Assembly (NCBI RefSeq): GCF_007827045.1
Contig: NZ_RPFW01000001.1
Span: 658,519-722,518, forward strand
DNA length: 64,000 bases
Direction of reading: 5' to 3'
Origin: Trebonia kvetii
Lineage (GTDB): Bacteria; Actinomycetota; Actinomycetes; Streptosporangiales; Streptosporangiaceae
Shown: one piece after another, positions 26,630 to 36,323 of the stretch
Layout of the letters: each line of letters opens with the position of its first letter
Numbering within the stretch: position 1 is the first letter of the stretch
Translations under genes and position numbers: made by a program
Notes under the pieces: model-generated
What the model was told of the DNA's origin: nothing
The model's database searches: none
What the model saw: the letters and a program-made list of their open reading frames with translations, nothing else

Positions 26630-26649
26630 TATCTGTCGAGCGACAGATA
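26630..26649 (-). promoter_or_regulatory. 20-bp perfect palindrome, operator of the carboxylase operon
   Basis: TATCTGTCGAGCGACAGATA is a perfect dyad (26630-26649) located 31 bases upstream of the permease ATG. It is a typical size and symmetry for a TetR-family operator and would cover the -10/spacer of a promoter whose -35 could be TGGTGC. The cluster's only regulator is the TetR protein at 17202-17903. Confidence 0.65.
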
Positions 26650-26751
26650 ATTGGCACCAGGGTCTGCTTGCGCTGATTCGGGGGCTTTTCTGCCGGATGA
26701 CAGGTATGTGACAAAACGGGCGTTGCGTTACAACCGCGCTCTCGCGGCAGC

Positions 26752-26840
26752 TCGGGAATGGGCCTGGCGGTAGCCCGCCGCTGCCTGGGCGACGGGGCCA
26801 GGGTGGTGATCGCGGGCCGGTCGCCGGCAGGCAACCACGC
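26752..26840 (+). pseudogene. SDR fragment
   Basis: About 27 codons read GMGLAVARRCLGDGARVVIA then GRSP, the cofactor-binding start of a short-chain dehydrogenase (helix and second strand). The preceding strand is damaged and nothing follows. It is a gene scrap with no function expected. Confidence 0.6.
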
Positions 26841-26865
26841 GCCGGGCGTTGACCTGCCCGTCTCA

Positions 26866-26915
26866 GCCGCGGCAAGGTCGGGACGCCATTCCTCTACCCG
26901 CACGAGCCCAAATCA
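26866..26915 (-). pseudogene. DUF574 methyltransferase C-terminal scrap
   Basis: Reading the minus strand gives GLVRVEEWRPDLAAAE, almost identical to the C-terminal block of the intact DUF574 protein at 2366-3208 (GVVRVEEWRPDL). Only about 16 codons remain. Confidence 0.55.
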
Positions 26916-26956
26916 GGGGCAATCAAGTGCGAAAGAGTTTCGGTGTGAGCGGGGGA

Positions 26957-26978
26957 GTAAGGAGCACCCGTTCGGGAT
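26957..26978 (+). repeat. CCGTTCGG intergenic element, copy C
   Basis: GTAAGGAGCACCCGTTCGGG then AT, in the gap between the permease and the lipoprotein. It is followed by an AT-rich tail (ATTTCTTATTCC) that resembles the tails of copies E and F. Confidence 0.5.
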
Positions 26979-27011
26979 AATGCATTTCTTATTCCTTGCC
27001 CGGCTGAGACC

Positions 27012-27416
27012 TCACGAATACGAGCAGATGATGGTGATCCTTGTCGTCCGGCTCGGGCGCACCTGGATGGGCCGCGGCAGCGAGCACGGGATCGGGGTGG
27101 TGCTCCCATCCTTGTTCGCCTCCGCGACCGACGGCGTTCGCCCCGACACGCTGTAGGTCCCAGCCGCGAGCCGCACGCTGAACGTGCCGGCCGCGCCGAT
27201 CGTGAAGAGCGTCGCATGCCCGGCGGCGTCCGTGAATGTGACAGTGCCGGATAGCGGGAACACCGGGGTCTGCGGTATCCCGTTCTTGATGACCGCGGGA
27301 CCGCCTACCCCCTCGAACGTTCCCGCGACAGTCCCGGGCGCCTGCGGTCCCGTGCCGCCGCAGGCCACCGCCACAGTCGACACGCCGACCAGGAGCACGC
27401 CTGTCCGCAGCCGCAT
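27012..27416 (-). CDS. Small lipoprotein with beta-sandwich domain, paralogue 1
   Basis: A 134-residue lipoprotein: signal sequence LRTGVLLVGVSTVAVACGG with lipid Cys at residue 19, then a single domain resembling carboxypeptidase-regulatory-like/Ig-type beta folds (LSGTVTFTDAAGHATLFTIG, AGTFSVRLAAGTYSVSGRTP) and a terminal Cys. It is clearly homologous to the lipoprotein at 45759-46139, sharing GTVTFTD-GH and VRLAAG-Y. The function is unknown; it is probably anchored on the outer face of the membrane. Confidence 0.65.
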   Translation of the reverse strand: MRLRTGVLLVGVSTVAVACGGTGPQAPGTVAGTFEGVGGPAVIKNGIPQTPVFPLSGTVTFTDAAGHATLFTIGAAGTFSVRLAAGTYSVSGRTPSVAEANKDGSTTPIPCSLPRPIQVRPSRTTRITIICSYS

Positions 27417-27517
27417 GGCGTCATCCCTTCGCCCGATTCACCGGTCGAGAATTAGACGAGGAAAGCTCCGTGCCGGTTCCGGGTCTGCGCCGTCACCGCG
27501 GACGAGGAGCCTGCCCA

Positions 27518-28402
27518 CTAGGGAGCGCCGATCAGGCGTTGTAGCTCCTGGGCGTTGACATGGGCGTAGTCGCGGTAGCAGTTGTTGAATACCACATGGG
27601 TCTCGGCTGCGTCGCCGGCAAGCCGCCGCACCTGGCCGGCCCATTCCTTCAGTTCCTTGTCGCTGTAGCGGTAGCGGAAACGCTGCTGTATGTCGTTGCT
27701 TTCCCAGTGGTCCGAGTGACCGTGCAGGCGGACGACGGCCAGGTCGCTGGTGGCGGCGAGCACCGGCGGTATGGAGTTCGGGTAGCCCTGCGGCTCATCG
27801 ACGCACACGTAAGGGAGGTCATGGGCGGACAGGAAGTCCAGCGTCTCCTTCTGGTTGTCCTCGGTCATCCAGGTGCGGTTGCGGAACTCCACGCAGACCC
27901 GCCGCGGCGCGACGCGCTCCGCGCAGCTCACAATGTAAGCCTTGTTCGCGCGCGAGATCGGGAACCAGGGCGGGAACTGCAACAGGATCGCACCGAGCTT
28001 GCCCGCCGCGCGCAGCGGCTCGAGCGCCGCGAGGAAGCGCTCCCAGGCCTGTTCGGTCACCTGCTGGTCGACGTCCTTCAGGTAGACCCGCTCCTTGCCC
28101 GACTTGCCCGCGGCCTCCCGCAGCTCTTTCGGCAGTGCTCGCACCGCGGTGGGATGCTGGGTGAACAGGCTGAACGCCTTGATGTTGAAGGTGAAGCCGC
28201 CAGGAGTCCGCTCCGCCCAGGCTGCCGCGGTCTGCTCGGCGGGCAGCGCGTAGTACGCGGAGTCCACCTCGACAAGCCGGAACTGGCTCGCGTAGTACCT
28301 AAGCCGTTTCTCCGGGTTGCCGGCATCGGCGGCCGGATACCAGCCGGAATCGATCAGTGACTTGTCGGTCCACCCCGCCGTGCCTACCCGGATTCCTGCC
28401 AT
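27518..28402 (-). CDS. DUF72 (YecE-like) protein
   Basis: A 294-residue TIM-barrel-like DUF72 protein. It starts MAGIRVGTAGWTDKSLIDSGWYP and contains LRYYASQFRLVEVDSAYYALP, FTFNIKAFSLFTQHPT, CVEFRNRTWM, YVCVDEPQG and VRLHGHS, all family blocks. No confirmed reaction is known for DUF72. The ATG at 28402 fits the family start better than the upstream in-frame start at 28465. It is monocistronic. Confidence 0.88.
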   Translation of the reverse strand: MAGIRVGTAGWTDKSLIDSGWYPAADAGNPEKRLRYYASQFRLVEVDSAYYALPAEQTAAAWAERTPGGFTFNIKAFSLFTQHPTAVRALPKELREAAGKSGKERVYLKDVDQQVTEQAWERFLAALEPLRAAGKLGAILLQFPPWFPISRANKAYIVSCAERVAPRRVCVEFRNRTWMTEDNQKETLDFLSAHDLPYVCVDEPQGYPNSIPPVLAATSDLAVVRLHGHSDHWESNDIQQRFRYRYSDKELKEWAGQVRRLAGDAAETHVVFNNCYRDYAHVNAQELQRLIGAP

Positions 28403-28527
28403 GCCCGGTGTCTTTCTCAGTTCTCGCGAGGGAAACCTGATCCTGCGCCGGCACGGCTGCCGCAAGGTCTCCGTTCCTGCGGCAGTCCCGTCACCGCGCC
28501 GACGCGGCCGTTACTCTTCCCCGTCAG

Positions 28528-28539
28528 CCCGAACGGTTG
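28528..28539 (-). repeat. CCGTTCGG intergenic element, copy G
   Basis: On the minus strand CAACCGTTCGGG, preceded by GGTAAAG about 13 bases upstream, between the GYD and DUF72 genes. It is closest to copy E. Confidence 0.4.
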
Positions 28540-28571
28540 CAGGTGACTGCTTTACCGTCCGCGTCGCCTAT

Positions 28572-28865
28572 CTAGCCTGTCTTCCCGATGATGCTGGTCA
28601 TCTCGTCGGCGCTGAAGGCCCGCATCGTGTTTGAACGGATGCTGCCGAGAGACCCTACCTGGAGCAGAGCCGCCGTCCCCGTTTCATCGTCGGGGAAGTC
28701 CGCAACGGCCACGAGGTCGTACTCGCCGACCGTCCAGAGCAGTTCCCTTACCCTGCCGCCCTTATTTTCGACGAGCTTGGTGAAATCCTCCGCGCGACTC
28801 GTCGTGTCCTTGTAGTTCCTGATGCCCTGGTCGGTCCAGTGGATCAAAGATACGTACGTTGGCAT
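28572..28865 (-). CDS. GYD-domain protein
   Basis: A 97-residue dimeric alpha/beta-barrel-like protein of the GYD family: MPTYVSLIHWTDQGIRNYKD, GGRVRELLWTVGEYDLVAVADFPDDETG, and GSIRSNTMRAFSADEM. The GEYD block gives the family its name. Its role is unknown. It is divergent from the Wadjet operon, 143 bases away. Confidence 0.85.
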   Translation of the reverse strand: MPTYVSLIHWTDQGIRNYKDTTSRAEDFTKLVENKGGRVRELLWTVGEYDLVAVADFPDDETGTAALLQVGSLGSIRSNTMRAFSADEMTSIIGKTG

Positions 28866-29008
28866 GCTCACAACCCCCCGTTGGATGCCTGCGCTGACCA
28901 CAACATCGTCTACCCGGGTGAGCGGAGGGGTCAAGGCTGGCTGGTGGGCGGAGACGAGAGGTGCCGGACAGCCGAAGGGCAGACGGAATGTCGTGCCTCG
29001 CCCCTACG

Positions 29009-30484
29009 ATGAGCCGCATGACAAGGCCCATGGGCTTCGAAGAGATCGCCTGGCTGCGGGGCAACAGCCCGGCGTGGCGGCTGCTGCGCGCGGACAACGC
29101 GCCGCTCGTGCTGAGCTTCCTGCACCGGGTCTTCGTCGAGGAGAACGTCCGCTCCATCCCGGCCGCCGAGCTGGCCAGCCGCCTCGATGATGAGCTCTAC
29201 GCGCGCAACGAGCGGGCGCCGCACAGCTTCCCCAAGCCCGCCAGGGCATACCTAGACGACTGGGCCGCGCCGGAGTCCGGCTGGCTGCGCAAGTACTACC
29301 CCGAGGGCAGCGACGAGCCGCACTTCGACGCGACCCCGGCGGTGGAACGGGCGCTGCAATGGGTGCGCGGCCTGCAGGAACGCGACTTCGTCGGCACCGA
29401 GTCCCGGCTGAACACGGTCTTCGACCTGCTCCGCCAGATCGTCTTCGGCACCGAGGCGGACCCGGCGGCCAAGATCGAGGAGCTGCGGCGCCAGCAGCGC
29501 ACGCTCGAGGACGAGATCGCCCGCATCGAGGCAGGCGAGGCGACCATGCTCGACCCGAGCGGCGTCCGCGACCGATACCAGCAGTTCGCCGCGACCGCGC
29601 GGGAGTTGCTCGCCGACTTCCGCCAGGTGGAGGAGAACTTCCGCAAGCTCGACAGGCAGCTGCGGGAGCGGGTCGCCGGCTGGCAGGGCGGCAAGGGAGA
29701 GCTGCTCGACGACATTCTCGGCAGCCGGGAGTCGATCACCGGTTCCGATCAGGGCCGGTCGTTCCAGGCGTTCCATGACTTCCTGCTGTCGCGGTCACGG
29801 CAGGAGGAGCTGTCGGACCTGCTTGACCGGGTGCACCGGCTGTCCGGCAACGCCGACAGCGACCCAAGGCTGCGGCACGTGCACCATGACTGGCTGCAGG
29901 CCGCCGAGGCCGCCCAGGCGACGGTGCGGCAGCTGTCCGAGCAGCTGAGAAGGTTCCTCGATGACCAGGTGTGGTTCGAGAACCGGCGAGTGATCGACCT
30001 GCTGCGAGGCATCGAGGCCCGCGCGCTCAGCCTGCGCGACGAGTCCCGGGTCGATCTCACGATGGAGCTCGACGCCCCGGCGCCGGACGTCAGGCTCCCG
30101 ATGGAACGGCCGCTGTATACCCCCGTCCGCAAGCCGCGCATCGACAGCGACCCCATCAGGCCCGCGGGCAGCGATGACGAGAGCGATCCCGCTGCCCTAT
30201 TCGAGCAGGTCTACGTCGATCCAGGCCCGCTGCGCGGCAACGTCCGCGCCGCGCTGCGGCGGGCTCCGCAGGTCGGCCTCGCGGACCTGGTCGGCAGCAG
30301 CCCCCTCACCCACGGCGCCGCGGAACTCGTCGCCTACCTGTCGCTGCGCGATGACGCCTTCACGATCGTCTACGACGACGCCAGTTCCGAACAGGTCAGC
30401 TGGACAGGCCTCGACGGCAAGCGGAGAACCGCGTCGCTGCCGCGAGTCACCTTCACCCGTTCCGCAATAGAGAGCGCGTCATGA
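29009..30484 (+). CDS. jetA: Wadjet JetA (DUF3375), kleisin-like subunit
   Basis: A 491-residue DUF3375 protein, the MukF/MksF-like kleisin of a type I Wadjet complex. The N-terminal winged-helix region reads [20 protein letters not shown]; a central coiled coil (about 150-300, with [21 protein letters not shown]) precedes a C-terminal winged helix. Wadjet complexes extrude DNA loops and cleave small circular DNA. ATGs at 29009, 29018 and 29030 are all in frame with no strong Shine-Dalgarno; the first is used here. It overlaps jetB by ATGA. Confidence 0.9.
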   Translation: MSRMTRPMGFEEIAWLRGNSPAWRLLRADNAPLVLSFLHRVFVEENVRSIPAAELASRLDDELYARNERAPHSFPKPARAYLDDWAAPESGWLRKYYPEGSDEPHFDATPAVERALQWVRGLQERDFVGTESRLNTVFDLLRQIVFGTEADPAAKIEELRRQQRTLEDEIARIEAGEATMLDPSGVRDRYQQFAATARELLADFRQVEENFRKLDRQLRERVAGWQGGKGELLDDILGSRESITGSDQGRSFQAFHDFLLSRSRQEELSDLLDRVHRLSGNADSDPRLRHVHHDWLQAAEAAQATVRQLSEQLRRFLDDQVWFENRRVIDLLRGIEARALSLRDESRVDLTMELDAPAPDVRLPMERPLYTPVRKPRIDSDPIRPAGSDDESDPAALFEQVYVDPGPLRGNVRAALRRAPQVGLADLVGSSPLTHGAAELVAYLSLRDDAFTIVYDDASSEQVSWTGLDGKRRTASLPRVTFTRSAIESAS

Positions 30485-31059
30485 CAGAGCCCGACCTGCC
30501 GTCCGCCGTCATCCCCCTGATGAAGGGCGTCGTCTACCGTGACACGCACGACCGGGCCTGGAAGCAGCTGCTCCAGCTTCAGCCGCACGTCAGGGACTAC
30601 GTCGAGGTGCTCGGCCTGCAGGTCGTCATCGACGAGGCCGAGGGGTACGCGTTCCTCCGGCAGCGCCCCGCCGACGAGGCGGAGACCGATCCGCTGCCCA
30701 GGCTCATCCCGCGCCGTTCGCTGTCCTTCCATGTCAGCCTGCTGCTCGCACTGCTCAGGAAGAAGCTTGCGGAGTTCGACGCCCAGGGCGGCGACACCCG
30801 GCTGATGATGACCCGCGCGCAGATCGTGGAGATGATCCGCGTCTTCCTCCCGGCGACGAGCAACGAGGCGCGCCTGCACGACAAGATAGACGAGCACATC
30901 AACAAGGCGGAGCAGCTCGGCTTCCTTCGCCCGGCGAAGAACGGCGACCAGACGTATGAGGTCCGCCGGGTCCTGAAGGCGTTCATCGACGGCCAGTGGC
31001 TCGCCGACTTCGACGCGCGGCTGGCTGACTACGCGAGCCTGCTGGAGGGCGACGAATGA
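30481..31059 (+). CDS. jetB: Wadjet JetB (DUF4194), KITE-like subunit
   Basis: A 192-residue DUF4194 protein, the MukE/MksE-like winged-helix subunit. Landmarks: [64 protein letters not shown], and [17 protein letters not shown] at the C-terminus. It overlaps both jetA and jetC by 4 bases. It bridges the kleisin and the ATPase in the complex. Confidence 0.92.
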   Translation: MTEPDLPSAVIPLMKGVVYRDTHDRAWKQLLQLQPHVRDYVEVLGLQVVIDEAEGYAFLRQRPADEAETDPLPRLIPRRSLSFHVSLLLALLRKKLAEFDAQGGDTRLMMTRAQIVEMIRVFLPATSNEARLHDKIDEHINKAEQLGFLRPAKNGDQTYEVRRVLKAFIDGQWLADFDARLADYASLLEGDE

Positions 31060-34000
31060 CGTCCGGTCAACCACTGAGCGGCTTCCGGCTGTCCCGCCTT
31101 GAGGTACGCAACTGGGGAACGTTCGACGACCTGGTCTGGACGCTGCGCGCCGACGGCCGCAACACGCTGGTCACCGGCGACATCGGCTCGGGCAAGTCCA
31201 CGATCGTGGACGCGGTCACCACGCTGCTGCTGCCCGCGAACCGGATCTCCTACAACAAGGCCGCGGGCGCGGAGGCCAAGGAGCGCTCGCTGCGTTCCTA
31301 CGTTCTCGGCTTCTACAAGTCGGAGCAGAACGAGGCGACCGGCACCACAAGGCCGATCGCGCTGCGCGACGCCACCAAGTTCAGCGTCATCCTCGGCGTG
31401 TTCACCAACGAGGGCTACGACGCCGCGGTCACCCTGGCGCAGGTCTTCTGGATGAGGAACGGCGACGTCGGCGGACAGCCCGACCGCTTCTACGTCACCG
31501 CCGACACGCCGCTGTCGATCGCCGGTGACTTCCTCGAGTTCGGCGGGGACATGGCGCGGCTGCGCAAGCGGCTCAAGTCGGCCGACGGCGTCCGGCTGCA
31601 TGACGCCTTCCCCGAGTACGGCAGGGACTTCCGCCGCCGCCTCGGCATCGAGTCCGAACAGGCCATGGAGCTGTTCCACCAGACCGTGTCGATGAAGTCG
31701 GTCGGCAACCTGACCGAGTTCGTCCGCGAGCACATGCTCGAACCGTTCAACGCCGCCCAAGCCACCAAGGACATCGTCGCCCACTTCGAGCACCTGACCA
31801 GCGCGCACGAGGCCGTGCTGCGCGCCCAGGCGCAGCTCACCGCGCTCACCCCGCTGCTCGCGGACTGCGACACCCACGACAGGCTGGCCGGCGAGATCGC
31901 CGCGCTGAGCGCCCAGCGCGAGGCGCTGCGCTACTACTTCGCCGATCACAAGGCTCGCCTTCTCGACGGGTTGCTCACCCAGTTGGATTCGGAACGGGTG
32001 CGGCTTACTGTCCACCGCAAGCGACTAGACGAACGGCTGGCCGGCCTTCGGGAGCGGGAGACCAGGCTCAACGTCGACCGCGCCGGCCACGGCGGTAACC
32101 AGCTCGGCGACATAGAACGGCAGCTCAGGGAGACCGGCCAGGCGCGTGACGCCCGCATGAGCCGCCATCAGCACTTCTGCGCGCTCCTGGAGCAAGCCGG
32201 CCTGGAAGCCGTCGAGACCGCGGCGCACTTCGCCGCCCGTCGCCGGCAGATCGACACGGCCCGCGCGGAGGTGGACGGCGAACTCGCGGACGCGCAGCGC
32301 GGCCTCACGGCCGCGGGCGTGGCGAAACAGCAGCTGGACGCCGAGGCGGCGGAGGTGAACGCCGAGCTGCGCAGCCTGCGCGAGCGCAAGAGCAACATCC
32401 CCAAGCGCCAGCTTGACCTGCGCGCCCAGCTCTGCCGTGAGCTGCGGCTCGCGGCGGACACGCTGCCGTTCGCCGGCGAGCTGATCGCGGTGCGCCCGCA
32501 GGAGTCCGACTGGGAAGGCGCGGCGGAACGGCTGCTGCACTCCTTCGCCCTGTCGGTCCTCGTGCCCGACGAGCACTACCGTGCGGTGTCCGACTGGATC
32601 GACGGCAATCACCTGCGCGAGCGCATCGTCTACTACCGGGTACCCGCGGCGGCGCTGGCCGGCCGGGTCTCGCCGCCGGAGCCGGGCCGCGGCACGCTGG
32701 CCGCCAAGCTCGAGGTCAAGGACACCGTGTTCGCCGCCTGGCTGGAGCGGGAGCTCGCCGGCCGGGCGGACGCGGAGTGCGTCGAGACGATGGCCGAGTT
32801 CCGCAGGACGACCCGGGCGGTCACCAAGGCCGGGCAGATCAAGGGCGGTGTCCGGCACGAGAAGGACGACCGCTACCGGATCGACGACCGCAGCAGGTAC
32901 GTGCTCGGCTGGAGCAACGAGCGGAAGATCGGAGCGCTGCTCGCCCGGGCCGAGGCGCTCGCCGCCCGGCTCGCCGAGGCCGGCCGCCTGCTGGCCGGGC
33001 ATGAGACCGCGGTGAAGGCCGCGATCACGCAGGGGCAGGTGCTCGCCGGGCTGGCGCAGACCCGCGACTTCGCCGACATCGACTACCAGTCGGCCGTGAA
33101 CCGGATCGTCGAGCTCACCAGGGAGCGCGAGCGCCTGGTCGCCGCCTCCACCGAACTGGCCAGGCTGGACGCCGACCTGGAGACCGTGCGGCGGCAGATC
33201 AGCGACGCGGACGACGAGCGCTCGAAGGCGGGCGACAAGCTCGGCCGAACCGAGCAGTCCCTGTCCGACGCTTCCGATGAGCTTGACGGCGCCCGGGCGG
33301 TCCTCGCCGAACCCGCCGCGGAGGCGGCCGCGGCGCACTTCGGCGCCATCGGAGACCTGCTGGCAGCGGCCGGCCAGCCGCTGCCAGAAAAGCACGGCGC
33401 TTGCGACCGCGCCGAGTCGAACGCCGGGCGGGAACTGATGTCACGCGCGGACAAGGTCGGTGACCGCAAGACCCGGCTGGCCAGCAGGATCGCCTCGGCC
33501 ATGACCAGCTTCCGCAACGCGTACCCGGTCGAGACCGCCGAGCTGGACAGCGCCGTCGAGGCGGCGGGCGGCTACCGCGAGCTGCACAAGCGGCTCGCGG
33601 ACGACGACCTGCCCCGCTTCCAGGACCAGTTCAAGACGTACCTGAACCAGAACACGATCCGCGAGATCGCCCAGTTCCAGGCCCAGCTGATCCGCCAGTC
33701 CGACCTGATCAGGGAGCGGATCGACACGATCAACAGGTCCCTGTACGACGTGGACTACAACGCGGGCCGGTACATCAGGCTAGAACCGCAGCAGACCCCG
33801 AACGTCGAGATCAGGGACTTCCGCGCGGACCTGCGGGCCTGCACCGATGACGCGGTGTCCTCCGCCGCCGCCGACGACCAGTACTCCGAGCAGAAGTTCC
33901 TCCAGGTAAAGCGGATCATCGAGCGGTTCAAGGGCCGTGAGGGGCTGACCGACGCCGACCAGAAGTGGACGCGGCAGGTCACCGACGTGCGGAACTGGTA

Positions 34001-34436
34001 CACCTTCACGGCCTCCGAGCGCTTCCGCGAGGACGACAGCGAGTACGAGACGTACGCCGACTCGAGCGGCAAGTCCGGCGGGCAGAAGGAGAAGCTCGCG
34101 TACACGATCCTCGCGGCTTCCTTCGTCTACCAGTTCAAGCTGGAACGGGACGCACCCAAGTCACGGACCTTCCGTTTCGTGGTCATCGACGAGGCGTTCG
34201 GCCGCGGGTCCGACGAGTCGACCAGGTTCGCGCTCGAGCTGTTCGAGCGACTCGGCCTGCAGCTGCTGATCGTGACGCCGCTGCAGAAGATCCACGTGAT
34301 CGAGCCCCACGTGTCCGCGGTCGGGTTCGTCGACAACCCGACGTCCCGCTACTCCCGGCTGCGGACGCTGACGATCGAGGAGTACCAGGCGGAGCGGATC
34401 ACCCGCGCCCTCGGCGCGCCGGTCGCGGTGGCCTGA
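31056..34436 (+). CDS. jetC: Wadjet JetC, SMC-like ATPase
   Basis: A 1126-residue SMC/MukB-like motor. The N-terminal head has Walker [21 protein letters not shown]. Long coiled-coil arms (about 230-430 and 620-810) flank a hinge-like middle. The C-terminal head has the ABC signature [20 protein letters not shown] and Walker [19 protein letters not shown]. Length and layout match type I JetC. All ATPase residues appear intact, so the motor should be active. Confidence 0.93.
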   Translation: MTSGQPLSGFRLSRLEVRNWGTFDDLVWTLRADGRNTLVTGDIGSGKSTIVDAVTTLLLPANRISYNKAAGAEAKERSLRSYVLGFYKSEQNEATGTTRPIALRDATKFSVILGVFTNEGYDAAVTLAQVFWMRNGDVGGQPDRFYVTADTPLSIAGDFLEFGGDMARLRKRLKSADGVRLHDAFPEYGRDFRRRLGIESEQAMELFHQTVSMKSVGNLTEFVREHMLEPFNAAQATKDIVAHFEHLTSAHEAVLRAQAQLTALTPLLADCDTHDRLAGEIAALSAQREALRYYFADHKARLLDGLLTQLDSERVRLTVHRKRLDERLAGLRERETRLNVDRAGHGGNQLGDIERQLRETGQARDARMSRHQHFCALLEQAGLEAVETAAHFAARRRQIDTARAEVDGELADAQRGLTAAGVAKQQLDAEAAEVNAELRSLRERKSNIPKRQLDLRAQLCRELRLAADTLPFAGELIAVRPQESDWEGAAERLLHSFALSVLVPDEHYRAVSDWIDGNHLRERIVYYRVPAAALAGRVSPPEPGRGTLAAKLEVKDTVFAAWLERELAGRADAECVETMAEFRRTTRAVTKAGQIKGGVRHEKDDRYRIDDRSRYVLGWSNERKIGALLARAEALAARLAEAGRLLAGHETAVKAAITQGQVLAGLAQTRDFADIDYQSAVNRIVELTRERERLVAASTELARLDADLETVRRQISDADDERSKAGDKLGRTEQSLSDASDELDGARAVLAEPAAEAAAAHFGAIGDLLAAAGQPLPEKHGACDRAESNAGRELMSRADKVGDRKTRLASRIASAMTSFRNAYPVETAELDSAVEAAGGYRELHKRLADDDLPRFQDQFKTYLNQNTIREIAQFQAQLIRQSDLIRERIDTINRSLYDVDYNAGRYIRLEPQQTPNVEIRDFRADLRACTDDAVSSAAADDQYSEQKFLQVKRIIERFKGREGLTDADQKWTRQVTDVRNWYTFTASERFREDDSEYETYADSSGKSGGQKEKLAYTILAASFVYQFKLERDAPKSRTFRFVVIDEAFGRGSDESTRFALELFERLGLQLLIVTPLQKIHVIEPHVSAVGFVDNPTSRYSRLRTLTIEEYQAERITRALGAPVAVA

Positions 34437-34437
34437 G

Positions 34438-35658
34438 ATGGGGCGGCCCGTCGCGAGCAGGCCGTGGACCCGCCCGGCGGACGTGCGCGAGGCCGTGCGC
34501 CGGAAGTGGCCCGAACTGCTGACGGCCTTCATGACCGGCGAGCCGTGGGCGCCGCTCGACGTTCCGCTGCGCGGCCCGGGGCCCGCCGAGATCGGCGAGC
34601 GCCTCGCCGACGTTCAGGACTGGGCCGCGCAGTGGCAGCGGGCCGGGCGCGGACCACTGCGCGTGGAGTACAAGAAGATCGGCGGCCGCCTCGTCGGCAC
34701 CAACCAGATCCCGTCCCGCGCCTGGCTCGACGGCTACGACCAGGCCTGGGAGCTGCTCGGCGCGCGGCGCGAGGTCCGCAAGCTGACCGAACTGGCCGAC
34801 CAGGCGAAGGCCCAGTGCCCGCGCGTGGTCAGCTGGCTCGAACGCCGCCCGGTACGCGCGCTCGACCTGGCCGACGCCTGGCCGCGCCTGCTCGCCACCG
34901 TCCGCTGGATCGACGAATGCGAGCGGCCCGGCATGTACGTCCGCCAGGTCGACGTGCCGGGCGTCGACACGAAGTTCATAGAAAAGAACCGGCGCGTGCT
35001 CGCCGAACTGCTCGATCTCCAGCTCGACCCGGCCAGGATCGACCAGGCGGCCCCGGACTTCGAGGGACGCTACGGTTTCGCCCGCAAGCCGGCCTACGTC
35101 CGGCTGCGGACGGCGGTCCCGGGTGCCCGCTTTTCCGAGATGGCGGTCCGCGCCGACGAGTTCACCGCCCGGCCGCCGGGCATTACGCGCGCCTACATCG
35201 TCGAGAATGAGATCACCTACCTGGCGTTCCCGCTCGCGCCGGATGCCATCGTGCTCTTCGGGGACGGGTATGCGGTCAACGTGCTCGAGAGGCTCGCCTG
35301 GCTCGCTGAGCTCGAGCTTGTGTACTGGGGCGACATCGACACGCACGGGTTCGCGATCCTGAACCGGCTGCGCCATCGCTTCCCGGGTGCCCGGTCGATT
35401 CTTATGGACCGGGAGACGCTTCTTGCCCACCAAGCCCAGTGGGTTACGGAGTCGACACCGACGAGAGCCGTTCTGGACCTGCTGACGCCGGACGAGCAGG
35501 AGCTGTACACCGATCTCGTCGGCGGCACCCTCGGGCCTGCGATCCGGCTGGAGCAGGAGCGGATCAGCTTCGCCGCCGTGGAACATGCCCGGTCCGCCGT
35601 ATTCTTGTCTTATGTGCATCGTGGAGATCCGCCCCGGCCGAGGCGGTCAGGACGCTGA
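34438..35658 (+). CDS. jetD: Wadjet JetD (DUF3322/DUF2220), Toprim nuclease
   Basis: A 406-residue nuclease subunit. The N-terminal DUF3322 arm domain includes WAAQWQRAGRGPLRVEYKKIG and the GTNQIPSRAWL block. The C-terminal DUF2220 Toprim domain has YIVENEITYLAFP (metal-binding Glu) and YWGDIDTHGFAILNRLR (DxDxxG), the residues needed to cut plasmid DNA. The ATG is one base after the jetC stop. The last 20 or so residues overlap the start of a release-factor remnant in another frame and may not be the ancestral tail. Confidence 0.9.
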   Translation: MGRPVASRPWTRPADVREAVRRKWPELLTAFMTGEPWAPLDVPLRGPGPAEIGERLADVQDWAAQWQRAGRGPLRVEYKKIGGRLVGTNQIPSRAWLDGYDQAWELLGARREVRKLTELADQAKAQCPRVVSWLERRPVRALDLADAWPRLLATVRWIDECERPGMYVRQVDVPGVDTKFIEKNRRVLAELLDLQLDPARIDQAAPDFEGRYGFARKPAYVRLRTAVPGARFSEMAVRADEFTARPPGITRAYIVENEITYLAFPLAPDAIVLFGDGYAVNVLERLAWLAELELVYWGDIDTHGFAILNRLRHRFPGARSILMDRETLLAHQAQWVTESTPTRAVLDLLTPDEQELYTDLVGGTLGPAIRLEQERISFAAVEHARSAVFLSYVHRGDPPRPRRSGR

Positions 35659-36035
35659 CGAGTTTGCCCGTTCCGCGGGTAGCTGTTCCGGCTCTGCGAC
35701 GGGATGACCCTTGCGTGCACGTGGAGACCGCGCGCGGAACCGGGCCTGGCGGCCAGCACCGTAATACCCGCGATACGGCTGTGCGCGCCTGGCATGAGGA
35801 CTATCCGGACATCGTCATCACCCGCAACAGCGGGCGTTCGCAAACAGTCAACGTTGACGATGCCCTCGCCGATCTGGCCGAGCGCATCGCCGAGCTTCAC
35901 CAGAGCGTCGCGATGGCAGCCGTCAACGCTCAGCGGCGCGCCCAGATGTCTGGGAGCAAGGACGTTTCACGATGCCTCGCGGCTAACCCTGCTCGTTCCG
36001 GCCCATCCATCCCATGCGGACGCCGTATCCGGTGA
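35613..36035 (+). pseudogene. Class I release-factor-like gene, broken
   Basis: Two separate frames carry pieces of a peptide-chain release factor. Frame one, from 35613, reads CIVEIRPGRGGQDADEFA, matching the domain-2 start of RF1/RF2. The other frame, from about 35690, contains VHVETARGTGPGGQHRN, with the catalytic GGQ at 35748-35756, then RDTAVRAWHEDY and RSQTVNVDDALADL. Roughly 100 residues between them, including the codon-recognition region, are missing, and the frames do not match. It is a deletion remnant, though a free GGQ-domain peptide cannot be fully excluded. Confidence 0.7.
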
Positions 36036-36201
36036 TGTCGCCCACGGCCCCCAGGCAACCGTAGGAACGGCTGCCCGAGGCTATCGCCCGGGCGTGCTAC
36101 GAGTTCATCCGCCATCCGCTGGCTGAACAACCGCGCAGGGTCGGCGCCCCGTTGCGCAGGCCTTTCGCTGACTGTCCATGCCTGCCTGGGTTGACCGCGT
36201 T

Positions 36202-36262
36202 TTGACTGTGAACACTGTTCATGTAAAGTGAACAGTGTAGCTCGGAAGTGAATAGTGTTCAC
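36202..36262 (+). promoter_or_regulatory. Hsp20 promoter with tandem TGAACA/TGTTCA dyads
   Basis: A TTGACT -35 (36202-36207) and TAAAGT -10 (36224-36229) are separated by 16 bases. The spacer is filled by the dyad TGAACA-C-TGTTCA (36209-36221). A second half-site pair, ACACTGTTCA (36212-36221) with TGAACAGTGT (36229-36238), overlaps the -10. A third dyad, GTGAATA-G-TGTTCAC (one mismatch), lies at 36248-36262. This is unlike the RheA or HAIR operators described for actinobacterial heat-shock genes. Confidence 0.6.
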
Positions 36263-36323
36263 GTAGGCGGTGTTCTTCCGGGCCGCCGGGCCTCTGGCCC
36301 GGCCAAAGGCAAGGGAGAACGAC

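Noticed and set aside
32025..33395. 456-codon minus-strand frame opposite jetC
   Set aside because: Shadow of the coiled-coil coding sequence, with Gly/Val/Arg/Leu bias only.
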